NCBI GenBank assembly: GCA_030524715.1
Contig: JAUNGB010000019.1
Span: 1-64,000 of the forward strand
Reading direction: 5' to 3'
DNA: 64,000 bases
DNA from: Eubacteriales bacterium
GTDB taxonomy: Bacteria > Bacillota > Clostridia > Lachnospirales > Lachnospiraceae
How positions within the stretch are numbered: position 1 is the stretch's first letter; each line of letters opens with the position of its first letter. Made by a program: the position numbers and the translations under genes. The notes beneath the pieces were generated by a model. That model did not search any database. It saw only the letters and a program-made list of their open reading frames with translations, and was not told where the DNA came from. Positions 33,695-42,880 of this stretch are shown in pieces.

Positions 33695-34294
33695 ATGAAG
33701 AAAAAATGTAAAAAGATAAGTATGGGCGTTTTGATACTATTGGCGTGCATTCTGGGGTTCTCTGTTTCCGTATATGCCAAAGATACGGTTGCAAAAGTAA
33801 CCAGCAAACGCTACTCTAATTCAAAAACACAGTACAGCGTCATAAGCGGTAAAACGCAGGCAGGAAAAACCGTCTGGAAATATACCACCAGCAAATTTAC
33901 CGCCACAGAATTAGATTCCGCAAGCTATAAAGTAAGAGGCTCTTACGTTTATCTTATCGATCATACGGCAAACAACATGCTGTACATAAAGCTGAATAAA
34001 CAAACCGGAAAGGTCGTCTGCCGGAAAAAATTCAGTTCCTCTTACAACATGGGAGGCGCAGCCATGTATGTGGACAGCAGCGGAAATCTGTATTCGATGG
34101 GTTACTATAATGACTGGATCGCCAAATTTTCTTCAAAAGGAAAGCTGCTGTGGAAGAAAAAAATCAACAGTAAGTACTATTGGCCATCTAAGATGACAGC
34201 TTCCAACAATAAGCTGACCGTATATTTTGACGGCTATTATAACGGAAGAGTTATTCTTAATATGAAAACAGGAAAGATACTTTCATACAAGTAA
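33695..34294 (+). CDS. Secreted protein with beta-propeller-like repeats, function unknown
   Basis: 199 residues, AAGGAGGG before the ATG. Signal peptide about residues 1-28 (MGVLILLACILGFSVSVYA). The mature part is rich in Lys, Ser, Tyr and short beta strands, with blocks such as SYKVRGSYVYLIDHTANNML, YIKLNKQTGKVVCRKKF, YVDSSGNLYSMGYYNDWIAK, and GRVILNMKTGKILSY. The pattern of Gly-Asn turns between strands resembles PQQ/YncE-like propeller blades, but only two or three blades would fit. No catalytic motif is seen. Confidence 0.7.
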   Translation: MKKKCKKISMGVLILLACILGFSVSVYAKDTVAKVTSKRYSNSKTQYSVISGKTQAGKTVWKYTTSKFTATELDSASYKVRGSYVYLIDHTANNMLYIKLNKQTGKVVCRKKFSSSYNMGGAAMYVDSSGNLYSMGYYNDWIAKFSSKGKLLWKKKINSKYYWPSKMTASNNKLTVYFDGYYNGRVILNMKTGKILSYK

Positions 34295-34405
34295 CTCAAG
34301 CAGCTTAAGAAATAAGTGTTTTTATATCTGTCCATTACAGTTATAAGGCTTTCGGGATTTGTTCAAAAATTGGTTGAAAAACTTTGTAAAAATAACCAAA
34401 AGTTG

Positions 34406-34435
34406 TTGACGAAAGCTACGGCAATGATATATAAT
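34406..34435 (+). promoter_or_regulatory. Promoter of rpsU
   Basis: -35 TTGACG (34406-34411), 18-base spacer, -10 TATAAT (34430-34435), about 79 bases before the rpsU start. Confidence 0.75.
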
Positions 34436-34513
34436 AACTACTGTGCAAGAAAAATACCCAGACAGTTGTATTTAAGCACAATCTACAACTGGAGGGAGGT
34501 TAGGTGTGAGTCT

Positions 34514-34690
34514 ATGTCAAATGTAATCGTAAAAGAGAACGAGACTTTAGATAGCGCTCTTCGCAGATTTAAGAGAAGCTGTGCTAAAGCAGGTATCCAG
34601 CAGGAAATCCGCAAGAGAGAGCATTACGAGAAACCAAGCGTTCGCCGTAAGAAAAAATCTGAAGCCGCAAGAAAACGTAAATATAATTAA
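34514..34690 (+). CDS. rpsU: Ribosomal protein S21
   Basis: 58 residues from the ATG at 34514 (AGGTG about 7 bases upstream). [20 protein letters not shown] then [20 protein letters not shown] and a basic tail [13 protein letters not shown]. Small-subunit protein near the mRNA exit. Stands alone between its own promoter and terminator. Confidence 0.97.
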   Translation: MSNVIVKENETLDSALRRFKRSCAKAGIQQEIRKREHYEKPSVRRKKKSEAARKRKYN

Positions 34691-34699
34691 TTGTGCGCG

Positions 34700-34731
34700 A
34701 AAATCCCTGACGCTACGTCAGGGATTTTTAA
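34700..34731 (+). terminator. Terminator of rpsU
   Basis: AAATCCCTGACG-CTA-CGTCAGGGATTT followed by TTA. Perfect 12-bp stem. Confidence 0.92.
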
Positions 34732-34790
34732 CTAACAACTTTGTGACAAATTTAACATAGGCACATACGAATATAAATTGGAGAAAAACT

Positions 34791-36353
34791 ATGAATCTAA
34801 TCATGATGCCATTAAAGAAAATTTCAAAGCTTTTGTTCAACCGGATTTTTTATGTCGCGTTCGCCCTGCTGGTACAGCTTGGATGGATATTGATCACTGT
34901 ATTCCGGCTGGCCAACTACTCCAAATACATTTCCGTAGGGCTTAACATTTTAAGTGTTCTGGTTGTCCTGTGGATTGCAAATAAAAAGATCAATCCATCC
35001 TATAAGCTTGGCTGGACATTGCTGATCATGACCATACCTGTCTTTGGATTGACTCTTTACTTTTTGTTCGGCCAGTCCAGGATTGCAAACATCATGCAGC
35101 GAAAATATGAGGACGTCCAGAAAGAAAGCGCCGATTACCTGAAGCAGGATCCTGTAACGGAGGAAAAATTAAAGGCTGAGGATTTTTCCGCTGCCAACCA
35201 GTCAGAATATATTTATCAGGCTTCCGGCTTTCCTGTCTATGAACATACCTCTGCGGAATATTTTCAGGTAGGAGACGATATGTTCCCGGTTCTTGTACAG
35301 GAGCTTGAGCAGGCGCGTCACTATATTTATATTGAATATTTCATCATCAACGACGGAGTTATGTGGCGGACGATCCTGGATATTCTGGAACGGAAAGCCT
35401 CCGAGGGGGTGGATGTACGACTGATTTATGATGATTTCGGCTGCCTCACTACCTTGCCCTATAAATACTATGAAACCCTCCGGGCCAAAGGAATCAAATG
35501 CCAGGTATTTAATTCCTTCCGTCCCATTCTGAATATCATCCAGAACAACCGTGACCATCGGAAAATCTGCGTCATTGACGGCCATACCGGATTTACAGGT
35601 GGAATTAATCTGGCAGACGAATACATTAACCAAAAGGAACGTTTCGGCCACTGGAAGGATACGGCCGTCATGCTGAAGGGAGATGCCGTCTGGAATATGA
35701 CAGCCATGTTCCTGCACATGTGGATTGTAGTCACTAATTCCAAAGAGACGATTTGTTTTGAGGATTACCTTCCTCACAGATACCATCCGGAGCCATTTAA
35801 GGGAAGCGGATATGTGCAGCCCTTCTGCGATACGCCTCTGGATAAGGAGATCGTAGGAGAGAACGTTTACCTCAATATTATTAACCGCGCCAGACATTAT
35901 GTGTACATCTGTACTCCGTATCTTATTATTGACAATGAAATGATGACCGCTCTTTGTCTGGCGGCCAAAAGCGGCGTAGACGTAAGGATCATGACCCCCG
36001 CTGTTCCGGACAAAAAAATGGTCTTTCTTTTGACCCAGTCCTACTATGAGCAGCTTCTGGAAGCCGGAGTGAAGATTTATGAATACCAGCCGGGCTTTTT
36101 ACACGCCAAGTCCTTTGTGTGTGATGATGAGATCGCAGTGGTAGGCACGATCAATCTCGACTACCGAAGCCTGTACCTGCATTTTGAAGACGGCGTCTGG
36201 ATGTACAAAAATGACGTTATTGGGGAAATCAGGGATGATTTTGTCGATACCATGGATTACTGCGAGCCTATCAGCATTGAATTCTGCCACAGCCGCAATT
36301 TCCTTATCCACGGTATTCAGAGCATCCTGCGCCTTCTGGCTCCCATGCTGTAA
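34791..36353 (+). CDS. cls: Cardiolipin synthase
   Basis: 520 residues. Joins two phosphatidylglycerols to make cardiolipin. Two N-terminal membrane helices (FYVAFALLVQLGWILITVF and ISVGLNILSVLVVLWIANKK), a PLDc_N-like segment LGWTLLIMTIPVFGLTLYFL, and two phospholipase-D HKD motifs: HRKICVIDGHTGFTGGINLA near residue 255 and HAKSFVCDDEIAVVGTINLD near 438. Length and order are standard for Firmicute Cls. Product of pgsA feeds this step. Confidence 0.95.
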   Translation: MNLIMMPLKKISKLLFNRIFYVAFALLVQLGWILITVFRLANYSKYISVGLNILSVLVVLWIANKKINPSYKLGWTLLIMTIPVFGLTLYFLFGQSRIANIMQRKYEDVQKESADYLKQDPVTEEKLKAEDFSAANQSEYIYQASGFPVYEHTSAEYFQVGDDMFPVLVQELEQARHYIYIEYFIINDGVMWRTILDILERKASEGVDVRLIYDDFGCLTTLPYKYYETLRAKGIKCQVFNSFRPILNIIQNNRDHRKICVIDGHTGFTGGINLADEYINQKERFGHWKDTAVMLKGDAVWNMTAMFLHMWIVVTNSKETICFEDYLPHRYHPEPFKGSGYVQPFCDTPLDKEIVGENVYLNIINRARHYVYICTPYLIIDNEMMTALCLAAKSGVDVRIMTPAVPDKKMVFLLTQSYYEQLLEAGVKIYEYQPGFLHAKSFVCDDEIAVVGTINLDYRSLYLHFEDGVWMYKNDVIGEIRDDFVDTMDYCEPISIEFCHSRNFLIHGIQSILRLLAPML

Positions 36354-36426
36354 GATCATAAAGAGAAATCACCGGATACACTCCGTATAGGATCGGCAGA
36401 AAATGTACTGATTACATTATTACCCT

Positions 36427-36463
36427 AAGCGGCTCCAGGATGTTTCTGGACCGCTTTTTTATT
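36427..36463 (+). terminator. Terminator of cls
   Basis: AAGCGG-CTCCAG pairs with CTGGA-CCGCTT, followed by six T. The rest of the 265-base gap up to the next gene is AT-rich. A TTGACA at 36521-36526 may belong to that gene's promoter, but no well-spaced -10 is seen. Confidence 0.85.
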
Positions 36464-36618
36464 CATGCCTGCATGTCCATTTGGCCGGAAACCGCCCAAT
36501 ATGGGAGTGGAGGAAAATGTGTTTTGACAAACCAAAAATAACGGATTCCTGTCATATTTTTCATCTGTTTCTTTTAAAATAGAATAACGACAGATGGAAT
36601 AAATCCCGGGAGAATGTT

Positions 36619-37821
36619 ATGTTTTGGAAATGGAAGAAAAGCCTGTGCGCCGTGCTCGCCGCCGTCCTCCTTTTACCGGCGCCTCTTCAGGTTCGCGCTG
36701 AAACACAGGGGACACAGGAACATACGGAGAGCGGGGATACCGCCCTTGTCTCTGCCCCAGGCGCTGTTTTAATGGAAGCCAGTACAGGAACACTGATCTA
36801 TGAAAAAGACAAGGATACCAGACGAAGTCCTGCAAGCATCACAAAGATCATGACCCTGATCCTGATTTTTGACGCCATTGAAAACGGAACACTGAAAATG
36901 GAGGATACCGTCACCACCAGCGCTCACGCAAAGTCCATGGGAGGCTCCCAGGTCTTTCTGGAGGAAGGGGAAACCCAGGATGTGGAAACTATGATCAAGT
37001 GCATCGTCATCGCTTCCGGAAACGACGCCAGCGTAGCCATGGCAGAGCATATCGGAGGCAGCGAAGCGGAATTTGTCCGGCAGATGAATGAGCGGGCGGC
37101 AGGGCTTGGTATGACAAATACTCATTTTGAGGACTGCTGCGGCCTTACGGATTCCCCAAACCACTATACCACCGCCTATGATATCGCCCTTATGAGCCGG
37201 GAACTGATCACAAAATACCCTGCAGTTCTGGAATATTCCTCCATCTGGATGGAAAATATCACCCATGTTACCCGTCAGGGAAGCAGCGAATTCTGCCTGA
37301 CCAATACTAACAAACTGATCCGCTCTTACGACGGCTGCGTCGGCCTGAAAACAGGAAGCACCAGCCTTGCTAAATTCTGCCTGTCCGCAGTTGCCGTACG
37401 CAACGGCATTACCCTGATCTCTGTGGTCATGGCAGCGCCCGACGTAAAAGCCCGATTCAGGGATGCGTCCGCCCTGTTAAACTATGGCTTCTCCAAATGC
37501 AGTCTTTACACAGACGAATCCCCGGATAAGCTTCCCTCCCTTCCTGTACGGCGAGGGGTTAAGGACAGCGTTTCCCTTACCTATGAAAAAAATTTCCGGT
37601 ATCTGAATACAGACGGAAAGGCCATTACCAATGTAACCAAAAAGCTGAAGCTTCCAAAGGAGACGGAGGCGCCTGTCAAAAAAGGCAGCCAGGCAGGAGA
37701 ACTTTGTTATTATATGGACGACGTAAAGCTGGGCAGCGTACGGGTCCTGTACGGAAGTTCCATACGGAGGGCCACCTATACAGACTGCCTGAAAAAAGCG
37801 GCGAAAGCGGTATTTTCCTGA
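36619..37821 (+). CDS. D-alanyl-D-alanine carboxypeptidase (S11, DacF-like)
   Basis: 400 residues. Trims the terminal D-Ala from peptidoglycan pentapeptides outside the membrane. Signal peptide about 1-27 (LCAVLAAVLLLPAPLQVRA). Catalytic motifs: S73-I-T-K76 (SPASITKIM), S133-G-N135 (ASGNDASVAM) and K244-T-G246 (GLKTGSTSLAKFC). A C-terminal beta domain follows, with no obvious membrane anchor at the end (ends DCLKKAAKAVFS, possibly amphipathic). Sporulation-type S11 enzymes look alike, and the exact paralogue is not resolved. A second S11 gene is at 42881. Confidence 0.93.
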   Translation: MFWKWKKSLCAVLAAVLLLPAPLQVRAETQGTQEHTESGDTALVSAPGAVLMEASTGTLIYEKDKDTRRSPASITKIMTLILIFDAIENGTLKMEDTVTTSAHAKSMGGSQVFLEEGETQDVETMIKCIVIASGNDASVAMAEHIGGSEAEFVRQMNERAAGLGMTNTHFEDCCGLTDSPNHYTTAYDIALMSRELITKYPAVLEYSSIWMENITHVTRQGSSEFCLTNTNKLIRSYDGCVGLKTGSTSLAKFCLSAVAVRNGITLISVVMAAPDVKARFRDASALLNYGFSKCSLYTDESPDKLPSLPVRRGVKDSVSLTYEKNFRYLNTDGKAITNVTKKLKLPKETEAPVKKGSQAGELCYYMDDVKLGSVRVLYGSSIRRATYTDCLKKAAKAVFS

Positions 37822-37850
37822 TCAAACTACATAGAAAGGCTCAGATTCTT

Positions 37851-37880
37851 TTGACAAAGGCCATAGTACAGAGGTATAAT
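37851..37880 (+). promoter_or_regulatory. Promoter of the ABC exporter gene
   Basis: -35 TTGACA (37851-37856), 18-base spacer, -10 TATAAT (37875-37880), 29 bases before the start codon. Confidence 0.8.
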
Positions 37881-37909
37881 AACTTCCGTATAAACGATGG
37901 AGGCAGATT

Positions 37910-39658
37910 ATGGAACCAAAGAAGAAAAAAACAGGAAAATTAAAAATGCTCGCCGGCTATTACAAACCCTATAAAGGGCTGTTTCTGGCGGATTTGTTTT
38001 TTGCGATCCTGGGCGCCGCCGTTACCCTTGTCATTCCGCTTCTGGTGCGGTATATTATGAATACAGTAGGAAGTATGCCCTTATCCGAAGCCAGGACTGT
38101 GATCTTAAAAATCGGTGCCGTCATGCTGGCCCTTGTGCTGATCCAGCTTGGAAGCCGGTATTTTATCACTTTTTACGGACATATGATGGGCGCCTATATC
38201 GAGCATGATATGCGTAATGAAATCTTCAGCCATTATCAGAAGCTTTCTTTCGCATTTTACGACAACCAGAAGGTAGGGCACCTTCTTTCCCGGATCACCA
38301 GTGACCTTTTTGATATCAGCGAGCTTCTCCATCACGGGCCGGAGGATATCATTATTTCCTTTATCAAGCTTGCAGGAGCGCTGGCCATCCTTATAAACAT
38401 CAATTGGAAAATGGCAGTCATCTGCTTTGGCATTGTTCTTGTGATGCTGGCTTACGCGCTGATCTACAACCGCCGGATGAAACACGCTTTTAAAGAAAAC
38501 CGTGCCCGGATCGCGGATATCAACAGCCAGATCGAAGACAGCCTTGCCGGGATCCGCGTTGTCAAGTCATTTGGAAACGAAAGCCGTGAGATCGAAAAAT
38601 TTGAAAAAGGCAACGCCCGCTTTGTGGATGCCAAGAGGCTCAGCTATCGCTATATGGCAGGCTATCACGCCGGTATGGATGCTTTTACGACCCTGATAAC
38701 AGTGGCGTCGCTGGTTGCAGGCGCTTTTTTCCTCACAAACGGTACACTGACCGCAGCGGATCTGGTTACTTTTCTTTTATATATTAACAATTTTACAGAA
38801 CCGGTCACCAAACTTGTAAACTTTACGGAGCAGTTCCAGAACGGATACAGCGGCTATGACCGTTTCCTGGAAATGATGTCCATAGCGCCGGATATCGAGG
38901 ACGCTCCGGATGCCATTTCTCTGGATCATGTAAAAGGCGATATTCGTTTTGACGAGGTTTCCTTCCACTATGAAGAAAATCAGGAGGAAGTGCTTTCCCA
39001 TGTCAACCTTGAAGTAAAGCCGGGAGATTATGTAGCTCTGGTAGGAAGCTCCGGCGCAGGCAAAACAACGCTCTGCAGCCTGATCCCCCGCTTTTATGAT
39101 GTTTCAGGAGGCACGATCTATCTGGACGGCATCGATATCCGCAAAATTAAACTGAAGGATCTGCGCAGACAGATCGGAATCGTTCAGCAGGACGTTTATC
39201 TCTTTGCCGGTACCATTATGGAAAACATCCGCTACGGCAAGCCCGATGCCACGGACGAAGAGGTGATCCGAGCCGCCAAAGCGGCCAATGCCCATTCCTT
39301 TATTATGGAAATGCCTGCGGACTATGACACTGATATCGGCCAGCGGGGAGTAAAGCTTTCGGGAGGGCAGAAGCAGCGCCTCTCCATTGCCAGGGCTTTC
39401 CTTAAGAACCCGCCCATCCTGATTTTTGACGAGGCCACCTCGGCTCTGGACAACAGAAGCGAAAAGGTCGTCCAGGAATCCCTGGAGCGTCTTGCCAAAG
39501 ACCGTACCACATTCGTCATTGCCCATCGGCTGTCCACGATCCGCAATGCAAGAAGGATTCTGGTTCTGACAGATGAGGGTATTGCCGAGGAAGGTACCCA
39601 TCAGGAGCTGATGGCCCAAAACGGCGTATACGCCGAATTATGCAGGGCAGGACTTTAA
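37910..39658 (+). CDS. ABC exporter, fused permease and ATPase (MsbA/LmrA type)
   Basis: 582 residues, GGAGG before the ATG. Six membrane helices in the first about 320 residues (LFLADLFFAILGAAVTLVIP etc.) and then a nucleotide-binding domain: Walker A GSSGAGKTTLCSL, Q-loop GIVQQDVYLF, signature KLSGGQKQRLSIA, Walker B ILIFDEATSALD, H-loop FVIAHRLSTIR. A homodimeric or heterodimeric half-transporter. Substrate (lipid or drug) cannot be told. Followed 25 bases later by the phosphoesterase gene. Confidence 0.95.
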   Translation: MEPKKKKTGKLKMLAGYYKPYKGLFLADLFFAILGAAVTLVIPLLVRYIMNTVGSMPLSEARTVILKIGAVMLALVLIQLGSRYFITFYGHMMGAYIEHDMRNEIFSHYQKLSFAFYDNQKVGHLLSRITSDLFDISELLHHGPEDIIISFIKLAGALAILININWKMAVICFGIVLVMLAYALIYNRRMKHAFKENRARIADINSQIEDSLAGIRVVKSFGNESREIEKFEKGNARFVDAKRLSYRYMAGYHAGMDAFTTLITVASLVAGAFFLTNGTLTAADLVTFLLYINNFTEPVTKLVNFTEQFQNGYSGYDRFLEMMSIAPDIEDAPDAISLDHVKGDIRFDEVSFHYEENQEEVLSHVNLEVKPGDYVALVGSSGAGKTTLCSLIPRFYDVSGGTIYLDGIDIRKIKLKDLRRQIGIVQQDVYLFAGTIMENIRYGKPDATDEEVIRAAKAANAHSFIMEMPADYDTDIGQRGVKLSGGQKQRLSIARAFLKNPPILIFDEATSALDNRSEKVVQESLERLAKDRTTFVIAHRLSTIRNARRILVLTDEGIAEEGTHQELMAQNGVYAELCRAGL

Positions 39659-39683
39659 TAAGGAAATCTTTTAAAGGAGATTT

Positions 39684-40496
39684 ATGAGCAAAACATTCCG
39701 AACAAAATCCTATAAAATTCAGACACATAAGGTAACGGATGCACGGGGCGCCCGTTTCGCGGTGCTCACCGACCTGCACGGGCTGGTTTTTGGAAAAAAC
39801 CATTCCCTTTTGCTTCAGGCGATCCGCAGTGCGCGGCCTGACGCGGTTCTCATTCTGGGCGACATGATCGTCAGAAGCGAGTGTTCCTCCTTTCCGGAAG
39901 CGGAAAGCCTGCTTTTTCAGCTTGCCGGGGAATTTCGTGTTTATTATGCTCTCGGAAACCACGAATACAAGCTTTTGATCAGTCAGGAACACCGCGGCCT
40001 TTATCTGGACTATGAAAAGCGGCTTACTGAAGCAGGAATCTGTTTTTTGCATAATGAACACGCCCCTCTGGAAATATGCGGAACAGACTATACCTTTTAT
40101 GGGCTGGAGCTTCCCATTGAATATTACGGAAAGCCCTTTTCCCCGAAGCTCAGCCTGGGGGAAACAGAGCGTCTTCTGGGAAAGCCCGCCCCGGACAGCG
40201 TCAATATTCTTATGGCGCATAATCCCAAATACGGGGACACCTATTTCTCCTGGGGAGCAGACCTTATTCTTTCCGGACATTACCACGGAGGAATCTTACG
40301 GTTCAATGAGAACCATGGTCTGGCCTGCCCTCAGTATCTCCTGTTTCCGCCTTATTGCTGCGGAGCCTTTCACAGGGGAGAGCAGCATATGATCGTCAGC
40401 GCAGGCCTTGGAGAGCATACCATCCCTGTACGCATCCACAATCCCCGGGAGCTGATCATTGTCACTGTCAGTCCCAAACAGACAGAAAGAGGTTGA
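39684..40496 (+). CDS. Calcineurin-like metallophosphoesterase
   Basis: 270 residues, AAGGAG before the ATG. Metal ligands in order: AVLTDLHGLVF (D-x-H), LILGDMIV (GD), YALGNHEYK (GNHE), and LILSGHYHGGILRF (GHxHGG). No membrane helix, unlike the YkuE/YpbG relatives that have one. Predicted cytoplasmic phosphoesterase of unknown substrate. Sits between the ABC exporter and scpA, with scpA starting 4 bases after its stop, so it belongs to this operon. Confidence 0.92.
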   Translation: MSKTFRTKSYKIQTHKVTDARGARFAVLTDLHGLVFGKNHSLLLQAIRSARPDAVLILGDMIVRSECSSFPEAESLLFQLAGEFRVYYALGNHEYKLLISQEHRGLYLDYEKRLTEAGICFLHNEHAPLEICGTDYTFYGLELPIEYYGKPFSPKLSLGETERLLGKPAPDSVNILMAHNPKYGDTYFSWGADLILSGHYHGGILRFNENHGLACPQYLLFPPYCCGAFHRGEQHMIVSAGLGEHTIPVRIHNPRELIIVTVSPKQTERG

Positions 40497-40500
40497 CGAT

Positions 40501-41286
40501 ATGGCAATCCCTGTAAAACTAAGCGTTTTTGAAGGACCGTTGGATCTGCTTCTCCACCTGATCGATAAAAATAAGATCGACATCTACGATATCCCTATCG
40601 TAGAAATTACAGATCAATATATGGAATATATTCACGCTATGGAGAGAGAAGATCTGGGGGTCATGAGCGAATTTCTGGTCATGGCTGCCACTCTTCTCGA
40701 CATCAAGTGCCGTATGCTTCTTCCAAAGGAAATTAACGAGGAAGGCGAAGAAGAAGATCCCCGTGCGGAACTGGTTGCCAGGCTTCTGGAATACAAAACA
40801 TACAAATATATGTCTTATGAGCTGAAGGACCGCATGGACGATGCCGCCGGTGTTTTTTTCAAAAAGCCCACCGTTCCCCGGGAGGTACTGGCCTACCAGG
40901 AGCCTGTGGATCCTCAGGAGCTTTTAAAGGGAATTACTCTGGAAAAGCTGAACGCTATTTATAAATCGGTTGTCCGCCGTCAGGAAGACAAGATCGATCC
41001 TATTCGCAGTAAATTCGGAAAGATCGAGCAGGAAGAGGTGAGCCTGTCCGAAAAAATGCTGGAAATGAAAGAATATGCAAAAAATCATAAAAGCTTCAGC
41101 TTCCGGCAGCTTCTGGAAGACCAGCATTCCAGGATCCAGGTGATCGTGACCTTTTTGTCCATTCTGGAATTGATGAAAATGGGACATATCCATGTTTCCC
41201 AGGAGGGACTGTTCGGAGATATTTCCATAGAAGTGGCTGACGACCCGGACACATGGAAAAATTTAACGGAATTTGCAGAAGAATAG
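40501..41286 (+). CDS. scpA: Segregation and condensation protein A
   Basis: 261 residues from the ATG at 40501 (AGAGG upstream). An in-frame ATG at 40459 lies inside the previous gene. Kleisin subunit of the SMC-ScpAB condensin: PVKLSVFEGPLDLLLHLIDK, then NKIDIYDIPIVEITDQYMEY and EFLVMAATLLDIKCRMLLPK. The C-terminal winged helix has VIVTFLSILELMKMGHIHVS. scpB follows after a 122-base gap that holds only its ribosome binding region. Confidence 0.95.
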   Translation: MAIPVKLSVFEGPLDLLLHLIDKNKIDIYDIPIVEITDQYMEYIHAMEREDLGVMSEFLVMAATLLDIKCRMLLPKEINEEGEEEDPRAELVARLLEYKTYKYMSYELKDRMDDAAGVFFKKPTVPREVLAYQEPVDPQELLKGITLEKLNAIYKSVVRRQEDKIDPIRSKFGKIEQEEVSLSEKMLEMKEYAKNHKSFSFRQLLEDQHSRIQVIVTFLSILELMKMGHIHVSQEGLFGDISIEVADDPDTWKNLTEFAEE

Positions 41287-41408
41287 AGCTGACCGAATTT
41301 TGGACAAACAGACTGCAAAATGAGGAATGCAGATTGCGGGAACGAATTATCGAATCCGCTCCGGTTTCTGCCCGGGGCGGGAACTGATAACAGGAATGAG
41401 GTTATTTT

Positions 41409-41978
41409 GTGGAATTAAAAAAAATCGAGGCTGCCATAGAAGCAATTCTCTTTGCCATGGGAGACGCCGTGGAGCTGGAGGCCATTGCCAGGGCAGTAGA
41501 GCAGGACAATAGGACTACACAGAGGATTCTCCGCCGCCTGATGGACCGGTACCGGGAGGAAGACCGGGGGATCCAGATCATCGAGCTGGAAAATTCTTAT
41601 CAGATGTGCACCAAAAAAGAATATTACGAATATCTTATCCGGATCGCCATGCAGCCGAAAAAACCGGTTCTTACGGACGTTATGCTGGAAACCCTGTCCA
41701 TCATTGCCTATAAACAGCCGGTAACAAAAGCGGAAATCGAAAAAATACGAGGCGTAAAATGCGACCACGCTATTAATAAGCTGATCGAATACAGCCTGGT
41801 TAAGGAACTGGGAAGGCTGGACGCTCCGGGAAGACCCCTTCTGTTCGGAACCACGGAGGAATTTCTGCGTTCCTTCGGCGTGCAGGCGCTGGAAGAGCTT
41901 CCTGTGCCTGATCCGGTAAAGCTTGAGGATTTCAAGGCAGAAGCAGAAGAAGAAATCCAGCTTCGTCTGGATGTATAA
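41409..41978 (+). CDS. scpB: Segregation and condensation protein B
   Basis: 189 residues, GTG start at 41409 (VELKKIEAAIEAILF) with GAGG upstream. Paired winged-helix protein that binds ScpA: AIEAILFAMGDAVELEAIAR, QPKKPVLTDVMLETLSIIAY, KQPVTKAEIEKIRGVKCDHA, and LGRLDAPGRPLLFGTTEEFL. These are the diagnostic ScpB blocks. Works with scpA in chromosome condensation. Confidence 0.95.
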   Translation: MELKKIEAAIEAILFAMGDAVELEAIARAVEQDNRTTQRILRRLMDRYREEDRGIQIIELENSYQMCTKKEYYEYLIRIAMQPKKPVLTDVMLETLSIIAYKQPVTKAEIEKIRGVKCDHAINKLIEYSLVKELGRLDAPGRPLLFGTTEEFLRSFGVQALEELPVPDPVKLEDFKAEAEEEIQLRLDV

Positions 41979-41992
41979 GAAAGGGAAAACAC

Positions 41993-42787
41993 ATGCCGAC
42001 TACTTACACTCATGATTTATTTGGAAAAATGGTATACCACAGACTGCCGCAAAAAATGCAGGATATCATCCGCAAAAACGGCAATCTCTACCGGATCGGG
42101 CTTCATGGCCCGGACATTTTCTTTTATTATCTGACAAACGGAAAGATTACAGGAACGGGTATCCGGATGCACAGGGAGCCTGCCCGTGACTTTTTTGAAA
42201 AGGGCATGGGGATAGTCCGTGAAACAGGGAGCCGCCCGCTTCTTGCTTACCTTCTGGGATTTGCCTGCCATTATCTTCTTGACTCGGCCTGCCATCCCTA
42301 TGTAAATCAGGTTGCCGGGCAGGGCGAGTTTTCCCATACGGTACTGGAAAAGGAATTTGACAGGGCGCTGATGCTGGAAACGGGCAAAAATCCCCATCAC
42401 TTTTATCCATCGGACTGCATTGTGCCCAAAAGGTCTTATGCCCGTGTCATTCACAAAGTGATCCCTGAAATTTCAGCCCCTAAAATCTATACATCTCTCC
42501 GGCTGATGAAATTTATCACTAATGCCATGGTTTATGATAATCGGGGCAAGCGCACCCGTATGCTTGGATTGTTTTCAAGGATCGCCGGAAAGAAAAATTC
42601 TTCCGCTATCATGGAATATTTTATGGCGGAAGAGCCGATTCCAGGAACCCGCAAACCTGTCCGGGAGTTAAACAAGCTGTTCGAGAGCGCCGTCACGGAA
42701 GCGCCGGAGGCATTGGAGGAACTGTTTGCTCTGTCTGAAACGGAGGCGCCCCTGTCTGAAAGATGGAACAGGACTTATAACGGATAA
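41993..42787 (+). CDS. Zinc-dependent phospholipase C-like protein
   Basis: 264 residues. N-terminal region MPTTYTHDLFGKMVYHRLPQ, GLHGPDIFFYYL, and LLAYLLGFACHYLLDSACHP match the histidine/aspartate metal-ligand pattern of the zinc-dependent PLC/S1-P1 nuclease fold (HxxxG/D...H...H). There is no signal peptide, so it would be cytoplasmic, and real lipase activity is unproven for this subgroup. Starts 14 bases after scpB and ends at a terminator. Confidence 0.8.
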   Translation: MPTTYTHDLFGKMVYHRLPQKMQDIIRKNGNLYRIGLHGPDIFFYYLTNGKITGTGIRMHREPARDFFEKGMGIVRETGSRPLLAYLLGFACHYLLDSACHPYVNQVAGQGEFSHTVLEKEFDRALMLETGKNPHHFYPSDCIVPKRSYARVIHKVIPEISAPKIYTSLRLMKFITNAMVYDNRGKRTRMLGLFSRIAGKKNSSAIMEYFMAEEPIPGTRKPVRELNKLFESAVTEAPEALEELFALSETEAPLSERWNRTYNG

Positions 42788-42794
42788 CACGGCG

Positions 42795-42822
42795 GCACAG
42801 CGTCTTGCTGTGCTGTTTTTAT
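42795..42822 (+). terminator. Terminator of the scpAB operon
   Basis: GCACAGC-GTCTT-GCTGTGC followed by TGTTTTTA. Confidence 0.85.
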
Positions 42823-42880
42823 GGTAATATTACGGACAAGTATGAATAAAATAATCCTATAATCGGGAAAGAGGTGGATA